The notes under the pieces are model-generated. The model was not told where the DNA came from. It did no database searches and saw only the letters and a list, made by a program, of their open reading frames with translations. Below, piece after piece: positions 52,560 to 60,308 of a stretch of DNA of 64,000 nt. A program made the position numbers and the translations under genes. Where the stretch lies: NCBI RefSeq assembly GCF_002128425.1, contig NZ_NESS01000011.1, forward strand, positions 1 through 64,000, written 5' to 3'. Numbering within the stretch: the first letter of the stretch is position 1; every line of letters starts with the position of its first letter. The stretch comes from Gottfriedia acidiceleris (GTDB taxonomy: Bacteria; Bacillota; Bacilli; Bacillales; Bacillaceae_G).

Positions 52560-53756
52560 ATGAACCATTTAGAAACACAAATAGATGAATTAGCAGATCA
52601 ATATTTTACAAGACTATTAGAAATACGTAGACATTTGCATATGTATCCAGAATTAAGTAATCAAGAATTCAAAACAACGAAATTTATAAATCAAGAATTA
52701 GAAAAAGCTAATATCAAAAATATACAGTTGAATAGTCAAACAGGAACTGCCGCCGAAATAAGTGGCAACGCAGGGCCGATTGTTGCACTCCGAGCAGATA
52801 TTGACGCACTTCCAATTCAAGAGGAATCTGATTTACCATTTCGTTCAGTTATTGACGGAATCGCTCATATGTGTGGACATGATGTTCATACTACTATTGC
52901 ACTAGGAGTTGGATTTATTTTACAGGAATTAAAGCACCTGCTTCCCGGTACGATTCGATTGATCTTTCAACCTGCTGAGGAATCTGAAGGTGGCGCTGAA
53001 GAAATGATCGCTGAAGGCTTACTTAACGATGTAAAATCAATTATAGGACTTCACAATATGCCGGACCTTCCAGTTGGTACGATTGGAATTAAAGAAGGCT
53101 TCCTAATGGCTAGTGTAGATGATTTTACAGTTAAGATTAAAGGTAAAGGCGGTCACGCAGCACTTCCTGAAAAAGCAATTGATCCGATTGTGATTGGTAG
53201 TTCAGTGGTCAACCTTCTACAAACACTAGTTAGCAGATCAATTTCTCCAAGAGAATCTGCTGTCATAACTGTTGGATCGTTTCAGTCTGGGAATACTAAT
53301 AATGTAATCCCTGAATTTGCAGTTTTAAAAGGCACAGTTCGAACTTCTAATGAAACAATTCGAAAGCAAATTCAAGAAAACTTTCAAACACTAGTTCAAA
53401 ACCTTGTACATTCACTAGGAGGAGAAGTAGAAATAGATTATCAAGTATTACTGCCACCCGTATTTAATCATTCGAAAGTTACTTCAGTTGTACGAGAAGC
53501 AGCAATCTCAACAGTCGGAGTAGAAAATGTTGTGACAGCAGAATCGACAATGGGCGGAGAAGATTTTTCATTCTATCAACAAAAAGTCCCTGGCTGTTAT
53601 ATATGGTTAGGCTCTGGAAATAAAGAAAAAGATATAATGTATGGATGGCATCACCCAAAATTTATGGTCGATGAAGACGCAATAAAAATCGGTGTAAAAC
53701 TAATGGCACGATCAGTATTTAAACTATTAACGGATACAACCCTTAATAAACAATAG
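52560..53756 (+). CDS. M20-family amidohydrolase / aminoacylase
   Basis: 398-aa metal-dependent deacylase. Metal ligands: the Cys/His pair in HMCGHDVHTT (about 101), Glu pair in QPAEESEGGAEEM (about 140), His in GLHNMPDLP (about 163) and the late GGEDFSFY (about 336) with HHPKFMVDE. Related enzymes remove acyl groups from amino acids, hippurate, indoleacetyl-amino acids or N-acetyl-diaminopimelate. The substrate is not fixed by sequence; neighbours suggest scavenging. AAGGAG precedes the ATG. Confidence 0.87.
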   Translation: MNHLETQIDELADQYFTRLLEIRRHLHMYPELSNQEFKTTKFINQELEKANIKNIQLNSQTGTAAEISGNAGPIVALRADIDALPIQEESDLPFRSVIDGIAHMCGHDVHTTIALGVGFILQELKHLLPGTIRLIFQPAEESEGGAEEMIAEGLLNDVKSIIGLHNMPDLPVGTIGIKEGFLMASVDDFTVKIKGKGGHAALPEKAIDPIVIGSSVVNLLQTLVSRSISPRESAVITVGSFQSGNTNNVIPEFAVLKGTVRTSNETIRKQIQENFQTLVQNLVHSLGGEVEIDYQVLLPPVFNHSKVTSVVREAAISTVGVENVVTAESTMGGEDFSFYQQKVPGCYIWLGSGNKEKDIMYGWHHPKFMVDEDAIKIGVKLMARSVFKLLTDTTLNKQ

Positions 53757-53761
53757 ACCTA

Positions 53762-53803
53762 AAAGGTGAAATCATTGATTGAACAATGTTTTCACTTTTT
53801 TTC
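53762..53803 (+). terminator. Terminator of the M20 gene
   Basis: AAGGTGAAATCATTG / CAATGTTTTCACTT stem with two mismatches, then a T tract, six bases after the stop. Confidence 0.75.
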
Positions 53804-53982
53804 ATATATTGGCTCTATCCTTTCTCATTAAAACTATACCTCTCTTTAGACAAAAAAATCTTAGAAATAACTAAAGATACTCCAGATATCCACTGCCTTT
53901 TCTAACACTTCCTGCTTCTAATTTAATATTTTTGGACATTCATTAATATAATTACTTTGTAGAGTTTATAGGGGGGGATTAT

Positions 53983-54747
53983 ATGCCAGATTTTGTACAA
54001 ACTGCCAATTTTGAGCATTCGTTTTGGTTGCATGTGTTAAGAGATCATTCACATTTTATATTGGATGCTTTGCCGTCAAAGCAAGAGGAAGAAATAAAGA
54101 TTGCAAAATCATTTTACGTAATTTTTAATAATTTATTTACTAGGGTAAACAACAATGAAAATATGAACGAAATTACAATTCAAGCAGAAAAAAGTGCCTT
54201 AGCTCTGCGCGAATTTAAACTTTCATTGCTAACGAAACATATTACTGACGCTAATTTTAAGATTTACTTAACACCTACATTTTTAAACCATATGGTTAAT
54301 GAATTGGAAGAATATTTATTAGTACTATCCTACTTAAAACAAAATCAAATCCCACCTATCTTCAATGAACTTCATCATCATTTATTATGGGTGCTTGATG
54401 CGGCAGGTCATGCAGATGCCATTTATACTAATCTCGATAGTACAGAAAATATGCTAAGAAAGAAAAGTCACGAATTTACAAAGCATTTTGAACACTTCTA
54501 TCTTAAAGCAGTAGAACTAACCGGATATTTACGTACAAAACTAAGTACATTTCCTGCATTAAAAAAGATGAATCAAGACGTAAAATTAGAAATTCAGCTA
54601 TTTCAAATTTTTCTAAAAGAAATTGAAGAATTAGATATTTCAAGCGAAATGTTGAGTAACTTTTCTGCATTAATGGCAGATCATATGTACAGAGAAGAAA
54701 TGTACTTCTTAAAAAAATTAGAAGAATCTGCATCCATTAATAATTAA
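53983..54747 (+). CDS. DUF2935 protein
   Basis: 254 aa, almost all helical. Two related halves, each with His- and Glu-rich helices (FWLHVLRDHSHFIL, NELEEYLLVL; HHHLLWVLDAAGHAD, HMYREEMYF), as in ferritin-like metal-binding bundles. Family function unknown. Ribosome-binding site GGGGGG before the ATG; a 17-bp terminator follows. Confidence 0.83.
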   Translation: MPDFVQTANFEHSFWLHVLRDHSHFILDALPSKQEEEIKIAKSFYVIFNNLFTRVNNNENMNEITIQAEKSALALREFKLSLLTKHITDANFKIYLTPTFLNHMVNELEEYLLVLSYLKQNQIPPIFNELHHHLLWVLDAAGHADAIYTNLDSTENMLRKKSHEFTKHFEHFYLKAVELTGYLRTKLSTFPALKKMNQDVKLEIQLFQIFLKEIEELDISSEMLSNFSALMADHMYREEMYFLKKLEESASINN

Positions 54748-54761
54748 TTTATGAAAATTAA

Positions 54762-54809
54762 AGCACTCTATTTAACACGCAATATGTTCTATGTGTTAAA
54801 TAGAGTGCT
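54762..54809. terminator. Strong bidirectional terminator
   Basis: 17-bp perfect stem AGCACTCTATTTAACAC / GTGTTAAATAGAGTGCT with a 14-nt loop between convergent DUF2935 and LuxR-type genes. Confidence 0.88.
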
Positions 54810-54826
54810 ATTTTACTTTAATTAAA

Positions 54827-55513
54827 CTATTGTTTTATTGAAATCCAGTTATTTTTGATTACTTTTATTACTGCATTTAAGCGATCTGGAACGTCTAATT
54901 TCATTAAAATATTGGCGACGTGATTTTTTACCGTTTTATTTGAAATAAATAATTCCTTACCAATTTGAATATTAGAAAACCCCTTTACTAAAAGGTGAAG
55001 TATTTCGTATTCTCTATTCGTAAGCAACTCTTTTATATATGAATCATTGGGCGGCATAAAATGGATTGAGTTATCCTTAAGATACTTGTATTCTTTTATC
55101 AATTCATTTGTAAAGCGATTATCTACCATGAATTGTCCACTTTGTACTAGCTTAACAGTATTCACTAAATATGCTTCGTCAACATCTGTTAAACAAATAC
55201 CTTTTACTCCTACTTTCAATAAACGATCTATTTCATAAAAGTCCAAAGAGTTTTTAATGGTAATTATTTTCGAAGAATCATCATGTAACATTATACTTCT
55301 TGCACGCTTTACCATTTCTTCTCCTGAAACTTGAGTTATAAGAATTGAATTACTTACTTCCTGGAAAGAAAAATTATCTTCTAAATTAATTTTAATAGCA
55401 TTTATTTGATTAAATTCTAATATCGTGCGAATACCAGCGACGAAAAGTGAATTCTCAACAAAAATAACAGTATTATTATTTCTTGGATGATTTGTAATTA
55501 ATTTTGCTAACAT
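54827..55513 (-). CDS. Orphan LuxR/NarL-type regulator with a degenerate receiver
   Basis: 228 aa. C-terminal GerE/LuxR HTH (about 158-215, LTNREYEILHLLVKGFSNIQ, KTVKNHVANILMKLDV). The N-terminal region keeps the receiver order (TVIFVENSLFVAGIRTILE) but the acidic pocket is VEN instead of VDD, the phospho-Asp position (ILITQVS) has no Asp, and the conserved Lys is replaced (CLTDVDE). It is thus a pseudo-receiver, not a classical response regulator, and no histidine kinase is nearby. I start at ATG 55513, five bases after GGAGGTGG; a longer frame to 55564 lacks a site. Confidence 0.82.
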   Translation of the reverse strand: MLAKLITNHPRNNNTVIFVENSLFVAGIRTILEFNQINAIKINLEDNFSFQEVSNSILITQVSGEEMVKRARSIMLHDDSSKIITIKNSLDFYEIDRLLKVGVKGICLTDVDEAYLVNTVKLVQSGQFMVDNRFTNELIKEYKYLKDNSIHFMPPNDSYIKELLTNREYEILHLLVKGFSNIQIGKELFISNKTVKNHVANILMKLDVPDRLNAVIKVIKNNWISIKQ

Positions 55514-56035
55514 TACTGCCACCTCCAATTTGCAATTTTTTATAGCAACATTTGTATTGTACATATTTGAATTAATTAAATAAATTAAATATTTTTGAAA
55601 TTAAAGTTAAGTACTTCTTAAACAAAAGATTATTGTTATTAAAATTTAAACTAAAACGTTAAAATAAAGGTTTCAAAAACTTACAGTCTTATATTATGAT
55701 ATTTATGTACAGATATTTTTTTATTACTATAATTTTCCCCAGGAAAAATTTTACTTTGTAACGTTTCAACTTCTTGCTTTTTAAATAAAAAGAGAATATG
55801 AACAAAATTTAAGAATTATTTTAATAATATAAATACAACTATGCACAAGATTTTCCAGTAAAAAAGGTGTATCATTAAAATGTTTTCTTATTTTAAGTGT
55901 TCCTTCATACCGTATCCACAATATAATTTTATTAGCTCCTCTAAATTAATGAAATTACTAGATTTTTTTAACCAACCATGTCCACTATCTTTTAGGTTTT
56001 TATGTATTAGAATTTTTTATTATTAGGAGATTACT
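55514..56035. other. Divergent region between the LuxR-type and LysR genes
   Basis: 522 AT-rich bases without a supported gene. The clearest structure is the near-palindrome AATTTTCCCCAGGAAAAATT at 55731-55750, which resembles a CodY-type or LysR-type operator. Several AT-rich -10-like boxes occur. Confidence 0.45.
55731..55750. promoter_or_regulatory. Near-palindromic operator candidate
   Basis: AATTTTCC-CCA-GGAAAAATT: 8-bp arms with one extra A. It resembles the CodY box AATTTTCNGAAAATT but with a wider centre. Lies between divergent regulator genes. Confidence 0.35.
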
Positions 56036-56938
56036 ATGAATTTCGAACAATTAGAGTATATTGTTTATGTAGCAAATGAAAAATCAATATCTAAAGCTGC
56101 CGAAAAGTTATATATCTCTACATCAGCGATAAGCCAATCTATTTCACAACTAGAAAGAGAATTAAATATAACAATATTTAATCGCTCCAGAATAGGAACT
56201 ACTCCTACTCCCGAAGGAAATATTGTTATTACGAAGGCAATAAATATATTATCGAATATTAAGCAATTAAACGAGGAACTTTTTAGCTTAAATATAAAAA
56301 AAGAAAAACAGTTAAAGATCGTCGCAGCAACTGCATTTTTTGATATTTTTCAAGAAGCAGTAACGAACTTCAATTTAGAAAATCCTCAAATCTCAATTGA
56401 CGTTGAAGAAATGCTTCAAGAGCAGTTACTAAAAAGTTTTAATCCAGATCGTTATGATGTTGGCTTCCTACCAATAGAGAAAGAAGAACTAGATAAATAT
56501 CCAAAATTAGGTAAAAAGTTAATTAATCGTGCAAGAATTGGTGTTGTAGTTGGAAAAAATTCTAAATTATTCAACTATGAATATGTAACACCTGCAGATT
56601 TAAATAACGAGAAAATAGCAGTCTTAAAAAATACAAAAAATAGCATAGTAAAAAAGTTTTCAAAATGTATTACTAATCATGTCATCTTAACTACAAATAA
56701 TCCTAGACTACTCTTAAATGTCGTCAAGGAAAGTGCTGGTTTTTCTTTTATTCATGAGTTTACAGTAAAAAACTATCCAACATTTCGTAATGATGAACTT
56801 AAGGTAATACCGATTACTTATACTGACGAAACGAATTACATATATCAGGATATATGGGCTATTTATTCTCGAGAACATGGGTTATCAAGCTCATCCAGTG
56901 AGATTATAAAGCACATATTATTTCAGTTAAATAAATAA
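56036..56938 (+). CDS. LysR-family transcription regulator
   Basis: 300 aa. Winged-helix domain about 1-60 (FEQLEYIVYVANEKSISKAA, SAISQSISQLERELNITIF) and a periplasmic-binding-like effector domain about 90-295. It lacks the usual divergent metabolic target; its divergent neighbour is the orphan LuxR-type gene. TTAGGAG precedes the ATG. Effector and regulon unknown. Confidence 0.9.
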   Translation: MNFEQLEYIVYVANEKSISKAAEKLYISTSAISQSISQLERELNITIFNRSRIGTTPTPEGNIVITKAINILSNIKQLNEELFSLNIKKEKQLKIVAATAFFDIFQEAVTNFNLENPQISIDVEEMLQEQLLKSFNPDRYDVGFLPIEKEELDKYPKLGKKLINRARIGVVVGKNSKLFNYEYVTPADLNNEKIAVLKNTKNSIVKKFSKCITNHVILTTNNPRLLLNVVKESAGFSFIHEFTVKNYPTFRNDELKVIPITYTDETNYIYQDIWAIYSREHGLSSSSSEIIKHILFQLNK

Positions 56939-56989
56939 TGAAAAGGAATAGGAACAATCCATCTATAAGGCTTTCTATTCCTTTTTCAT
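56937..56989. terminator. Long hairpin after the LysR gene
   Basis: AATGAAAAGGAATAG / CTATTCCTTTTTCATT, 15 bp with one bulge, overlapping the stop codon. No long T run follows, but the stem is strong. Confidence 0.7.
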
Positions 56990-57023
56990 TTAATTCGTAA
57001 GTAACCAATGCAATCCAAGCAAA

Positions 57024-57244
57024 TATAATTTATAATAAATAAAAAGTTTTCATGATTTCTTTAGGAGGTGATCTATTATGACAAATAATGTTAGTTTGTC
57101 AGATAAATCAGCATCCCATGCAAAGCCTAGTTTTAGAAAGGCGATACTTTGCATGGGTAGGTTTTAACTAATCGCCCAAGTAAGCAGTTCTGATTCAACG
57201 GCTTTGCACCTTATTTACTAAATAAGAATAAGGGGCTGGCAAAG
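57024..57244 (+). promoter_or_regulatory. Structured leader RNA with upstream ORF, candidate attenuator of the CD3324-family gene
   Basis: A -10-like TATAAT occurs at 57024-57029 and 57031-57036. The leader can form CCCATGCAAAG (57115-57125) with CTTTGCATGGG (57147-57157), whose loop GGCGAT (57140-57145) can pair with ATCGCC (57171-57176). TGCAAAGCC (57119-57127) can instead pair with GGCTTTGCA (57200-57208). CTTTGC (57202-57207) plus CCTTATT can pair with AATAAGG plus GCAAAG (to 57244), hiding the ribosome-binding site AAGGGG of the 57245 gene. These pairings exclude one another, the layout of a translation attenuator or riboswitch. Structures are by eye. Confidence 0.6.
57078..57167 (+). 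CDS. 29-codon upstream ORF in the leader
   Basis: AGGAGGTGAT lies seven bases before ATG 57078, an excellent ribosome-binding site. It encodes 29 residues beginning MTNNVSLSDKS and ending ILCMGRF, then TAA 57165-57167. The hairpin arms at 57115-57157 lie inside the ORF, so translating ribosomes would melt them. This is the arrangement of leader peptides such as those before erm genes. A free-standing small protein is the alternative. Confidence 0.55.
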   Translation: MTNNVSLSDKSASHAKPSFRKAILCMGRF

Positions 57245-57508
57245 ATGGCATATATAAAAGCAACTGCTATTTTACCTGAAAAGTTATTATTGGAAATACA
57301 AAAATACGTACAGGGAGAAACACTTTATATTCCAAAATCTGAAAAAGTTCAAAAAAAATGGGGCTCCCTTTCAGGTACAAGAAAGCTAATTGATAATCGA
57401 AATAAAGCGATAAAAGAAGCATTTAAAAATGGACATTCAATTGAGCAATTAGCTAAAGAATACTTTCTCTCAGTCGAAACGATAAAAAAAATTGTATATA
57501 CTAAATAA
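57245..57508 (+). CDS. CD3324-family small HTH protein
   Basis: 87 aa. Pattern I recognise from the CD3324 family of Firmicutes: ATAILPEKLLLEIQKYVQGE at the N-terminus, YIPKSEKVQKKWG, and a C-terminal helix-turn-helix (IEQLAKEYFLSVETIKKIVY, about 66-85). It is probably DNA-binding, related in fold to Mor-type activators. Its ribosome-binding site AAGGGG is within a predicted hairpin of the upstream leader. A perfect terminator follows the stop, so it is transcribed alone. Confidence 0.8.
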   Translation: MAYIKATAILPEKLLLEIQKYVQGETLYIPKSEKVQKKWGSLSGTRKLIDNRNKAIKEAFKNGHSIEQLAKEYFLSVETIKKIVYTK

Positions 57509-57512
57509 ATAT

Positions 57513-57544
57513 AAAAACACTGATTTTAAATCAGTGTTTTTTTA
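57513..57544 (+). terminator. Terminator after the CD3324-family gene
   Basis: Near-perfect palindrome AAAAACACTGATTT / AAATCAGTGTTTTT plus T tract, starting five bases after the stop. Confidence 0.88.
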
Positions 57545-57656
57545 TGGCAACTTTGTTTCATAAATAAACTCAACATATTAAAACCCACTTTTTTGATGTA
57601 AATTAAAGATGTTAAGTTATAAATCGAACTTTCCTGTCAAATTAGGAGTGATATAA

Positions 57657-58292
57657 ATGAAACCTTTTATTAGAACGGAACAATATAATTTTATTAAACA
57701 TCAGCTTCAAGTCTTAACAAACGGACATTCTACTGTAAATGATAAAACTGTTTTAAATGCCTTACATTCACTAGTTAATGATAAAATACTAAGTTTATTT
57801 CCTGACCTCACTGAAGAGCAACATAGTCTTTTCAGTCCAATTGGAACAATTAAAAATTCGGACCAAGCAGATGTTTTACTGAACCGCCTAAAGCCTTATA
57901 TAATTCCTTTTAAAGAAGTATCGGAACAAACCATCAAAAAGCTATTTCCTAAAGCGAAAAAATTGAAGCTTCCTTTATTAAAAAATTTTGATTTAGTTGA
58001 GACAACATACATTGGATGGGACGATTTAGGCTCTAATTCAAAGTTTATTGTCACATATTTAGAAGATAAACTAATTGGTTTACAGGGTACCTTTAATCCT
58101 ATAAATAAAAGAGGAAACTGCACAATCTGTAATAAATATGGAGACTTAGGGTTATTCATGACAAAAACAAAAGGAAAAATTGAAGGTACTTTTACACAAA
58201 GAGGAAATTATATTTGCAAGGATAGTCAAGTATGCAATCAAAATATTATGTCGCTAGATAAACTGCATGATTTTATTATGTTAGTTAAATAG
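57657..58292 (+). CDS. FusB/FusC-family EF-G-binding protein
   Basis: 211 aa. Such proteins bind elongation factor G and help release it from stalled, fusidic-acid-locked ribosomes. N-terminal helical bundle (about 1-85), then the treble-clef C-terminal domain with the four zinc cysteines in CTICNKYGD and ICKDSQVCNQ (about 160-200) and the family stretch FDLVETTYIGWDDLGSNSKF. Length matches FusB (213 aa). Chromosomal homologues in Bacilli may act as housekeeping ribosome-rescue factors; resistance is not proven. TTAGGAGTG precedes the ATG. Confidence 0.9.
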   Translation: MKPFIRTEQYNFIKHQLQVLTNGHSTVNDKTVLNALHSLVNDKILSLFPDLTEEQHSLFSPIGTIKNSDQADVLLNRLKPYIIPFKEVSEQTIKKLFPKAKKLKLPLLKNFDLVETTYIGWDDLGSNSKFIVTYLEDKLIGLQGTFNPINKRGNCTICNKYGDLGLFMTKTKGKIEGTFTQRGNYICKDSQVCNQNIMSLDKLHDFIMLVK

Positions 58293-58306
58293 TAACGAAA
58301 AATAAT

Positions 58307-58340
58307 AAATCGCTTAGAGCTTCAATTCTAAGCGATTTTT
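58307..58340. terminator. Terminator between convergent FusB-type and TerC genes
   Basis: AAATCGCTTAG / CTAAGCGATTT stem with T tract, between the stops at 58292 and 58355. Confidence 0.85.
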
Positions 58341-58354
58341 CTATTAATTTTTAT

Positions 58355-59101
58355 TTATTCTACGTTAGTATCTGTCGATTTCTTTTTAGAAAGAAACCAA
58401 CCGCCTAAAGCGATTAAAAGCATGACTGACCAGAAAATTGTATTCCAGATTGGTCCTTCAACGAAATGATGTGAAATAATGTGGAGAGAAGGATGTGCCA
58501 AAGTATGCATTAATAGTTTAACCCCTACCCAACCAACTAAAAGCATAGCCGCAGTTTCCAAACTTGGACGTGTTGTCAGCAATTTAACAAAAATACCTGC
58601 TGCAAAGCGAATGACGATTAATCCTGCAATTGCTCCAATAACAATGACTATAAATTTGGCACCATCCATGCCACCTATATTACTTATTTTTGTATTCGGC
58701 AGATCAATTACTAGCGCTACGGCTGCTAAAATAGAATCAATCGCAAATGCAATATCTGCTAATGATATTTGAGCAACTGTCATACGAAAGCTTTTTTCTT
58801 TTTTTCCTTTATCATTATCATGCTTTTTAAGTAAATGCTTTAATGCTATAAAAATTAAATAGGCCGCTCCGATCGCTTGAACCTGCCATACATTGAAGAG
58901 AAATGAAATAATAAAAATGGCACCGATTCGAAAAATGAAAGCTAAAAGTAAACCAATATTTATCGCTTTCTTTTGTTGTTCCTCTGGTAAATGTTTTGCC
59001 ATAACAGCCAGCACTAGTGCATTATCAGCTGATAGTAAGCCCTCTAATAAAATTAGAATAATTAATACCCACCCGTACTCTAATAATAAAGATAGTTCCA
59101 T
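58355..59101 (-). CDS. TerC-family membrane protein
   Basis: 248 aa with seven hydrophobic segments. Characteristic acidic membrane motifs: EGLLSADNALVLAVMA (about 20-35) and ADIAFAIDSILAAVALV (about 115-131). B. subtilis relatives YceF (MeeF) and YkoY (MeeY) export manganese and load secreted enzymes with it, an attractive fit for a strain with many exoenzymes, but the substrate here is inferred. No yybP-ykoY-type manganese riboswitch is visible upstream. Confidence 0.88.
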   Translation of the reverse strand: MELSLLLEYGWVLIILILLEGLLSADNALVLAVMAKHLPEEQQKKAINIGLLLAFIFRIGAIFIISFLFNVWQVQAIGAAYLIFIALKHLLKKHDNDKGKKEKSFRMTVAQISLADIAFAIDSILAAVALVIDLPNTKISNIGGMDGAKFIVIVIGAIAGLIVIRFAAGIFVKLLTTRPSLETAAMLLVGWVGVKLLMHTLAHPSLHIISHHFVEGPIWNTIFWSVMLLIALGGWFLSKKKSTDTNVE

Positions 59102-59240
59102 CTTTTCCCCCTATTTAATTTATTTTTAACCTATTGTTAACTACTTTTTAATTATATTCCCTTTTTTAATAATTCCTTATCCAAATTATTGAATATTCTA
59201 GTACAATTTTCACCATTTCCACTTTTAAATGACCCTTCCA

Positions 59241-59267
59241 AAAATAGTTGACCCAGTCAACTATTTT
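59241..59267. promoter_or_regulatory. Perfect operator palindrome over the promoter of the MarR-GNAT gene
   Basis: AAAATAGTTGAC (59241-59252) and GTCAACTATTTT (59256-59267) with a 3-base centre. The -35 TTGACC (59248-59253) lies within it, followed after 18 bases by -10 TATATT (59272-59277). This is the expected shape of an autoregulatory MarR site. Confidence 0.75.
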
Positions 59268-59319
59268 AGTTTATATTATTAGTAGTCTAAAATTTCAGAA
59301 TATTAAAGGGGATAAAAAT

Positions 59320-60231
59320 ATGAATCATGTTGAAAAAATACGCAAATTTAACAGACATTATGCTAATGTATTAGGAAAAATTGATCAAGAAATATATAAT
59401 CACCCTTTTCCATTAACCGAAGCCAGAATTATTACAGAAATCAACGAAAAAAACGGATGTACTGCTACAGATATTATCGAAAAACTCGGTATCGATCGTG
59501 GTTATTTAAGTCGCATTATTCAACGATTCGATGACGAAAACATCATTACAAAAATCCAATCTCCTGAAGATAAACGTCAATATACTCTTCATTTAACGAA
59601 TAAAGGAAACGAAATTTACAATAAATTGGTTAATGATGCGAACATTGGAGTAGAAAGTATGATTCAAAGCCTCTCTCCCACTGAAGTAAAAGAGCTAGTA
59701 AAATCAATGGAAACAATTGAATCAATTTTCTCATTAAATGAGATATCTATTCCTGATATAACAATTCGACCCTTTAAACCCGGCGATGTTGGATATATTG
59801 CTTATATTCATGGAAAGATCTATAGTACAACTTATCAATTTGGACGTGTATTTGAATATTATGTAATGAAAGGGTTAAGCGAATTTTTACTGAATCATAA
59901 TGGAGGAGAACTTTGGGTCGCAGAAGTAAATGGAGAAATCGTCGGATCAATTGCTATTACAAAGGCAAACGAATCAGTAGCACAGCTTAGATGGTTTGTA
60001 TTAGATGAAAAATACCAAGGATTAGGAATCGGTAAAAAACTAATCGAAACAACTCTCGACTTTTGTAAGGAAAATCAATACGGACATGTATTTTTATGGA
60101 CTGTAAGTATATTAGAGACTGCACGTTATCTTTATAAAAAATATAACTTTACTTTAACTGAAGAGAAACCTAATTTCGAATGGACTGGAACTGAGTTAAT
60201 TGAGGAAAGATGGGATTTAGTCCTATCATAA
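59320..60231 (+). CDS. MarR regulator fused to a GNAT N-acetyltransferase
   Basis: 303 aa from ATG 59320 (AAAGGGGAT seven bases before); the frame extends upstream to 59248 but that part would cover the promoter. Residues about 1-140 are a MarR winged helix (TATDIIEKLGIDRGYLSRII, EDKRQYTLHLTNKG). About 150-303 form a GNAT domain with the acetyl-CoA loop QGLGIGKKLIETTLDF (about 251) and LYKKYNF. Such fusions are known in Bacilli; the acetyl acceptor is unknown. A strong palindrome over its own promoter suggests autoregulation. Confidence 0.88.
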   Translation: MNHVEKIRKFNRHYANVLGKIDQEIYNHPFPLTEARIITEINEKNGCTATDIIEKLGIDRGYLSRIIQRFDDENIITKIQSPEDKRQYTLHLTNKGNEIYNKLVNDANIGVESMIQSLSPTEVKELVKSMETIESIFSLNEISIPDITIRPFKPGDVGYIAYIHGKIYSTTYQFGRVFEYYVMKGLSEFLLNHNGGELWVAEVNGEIVGSIAITKANESVAQLRWFVLDEKYQGLGIGKKLIETTLDFCKENQYGHVFLWTVSILETARYLYKKYNFTLTEEKPNFEWTGTELIEERWDLVLS

Positions 60232-60247
60232 ATAGTATATCTTAAAA

Positions 60248-60294
60248 GAAGGTCAACCCATAATTCAATTAATTTGATTTATGGATTGACCTTC
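60248..60294 (+). terminator. Terminator of the MarR-GNAT gene
   Basis: GAAGGTCAACCCATAA / TTATGGATTGACCTTC stem with one mismatch and a 15-nt loop, 17 bases after the stop. It may serve both strands. Confidence 0.82.
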
Positions 60295-60308
60295 AAAAAC
60301 GTATCAGT

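Noticed and set aside
57245-58292. CD3324-family gene and FusB/FusC-type gene as one antibiotic-responsive operon
   Set aside because: A perfect terminator at 57513-57544 separates them, and the second gene has its own ribosome-binding site and possible promoter.
59102-59240. Manganese (yybP-ykoY) riboswitch upstream of the TerC gene
   Set aside because: The region is plain AT-rich DNA without the conserved GC-rich paired elements.
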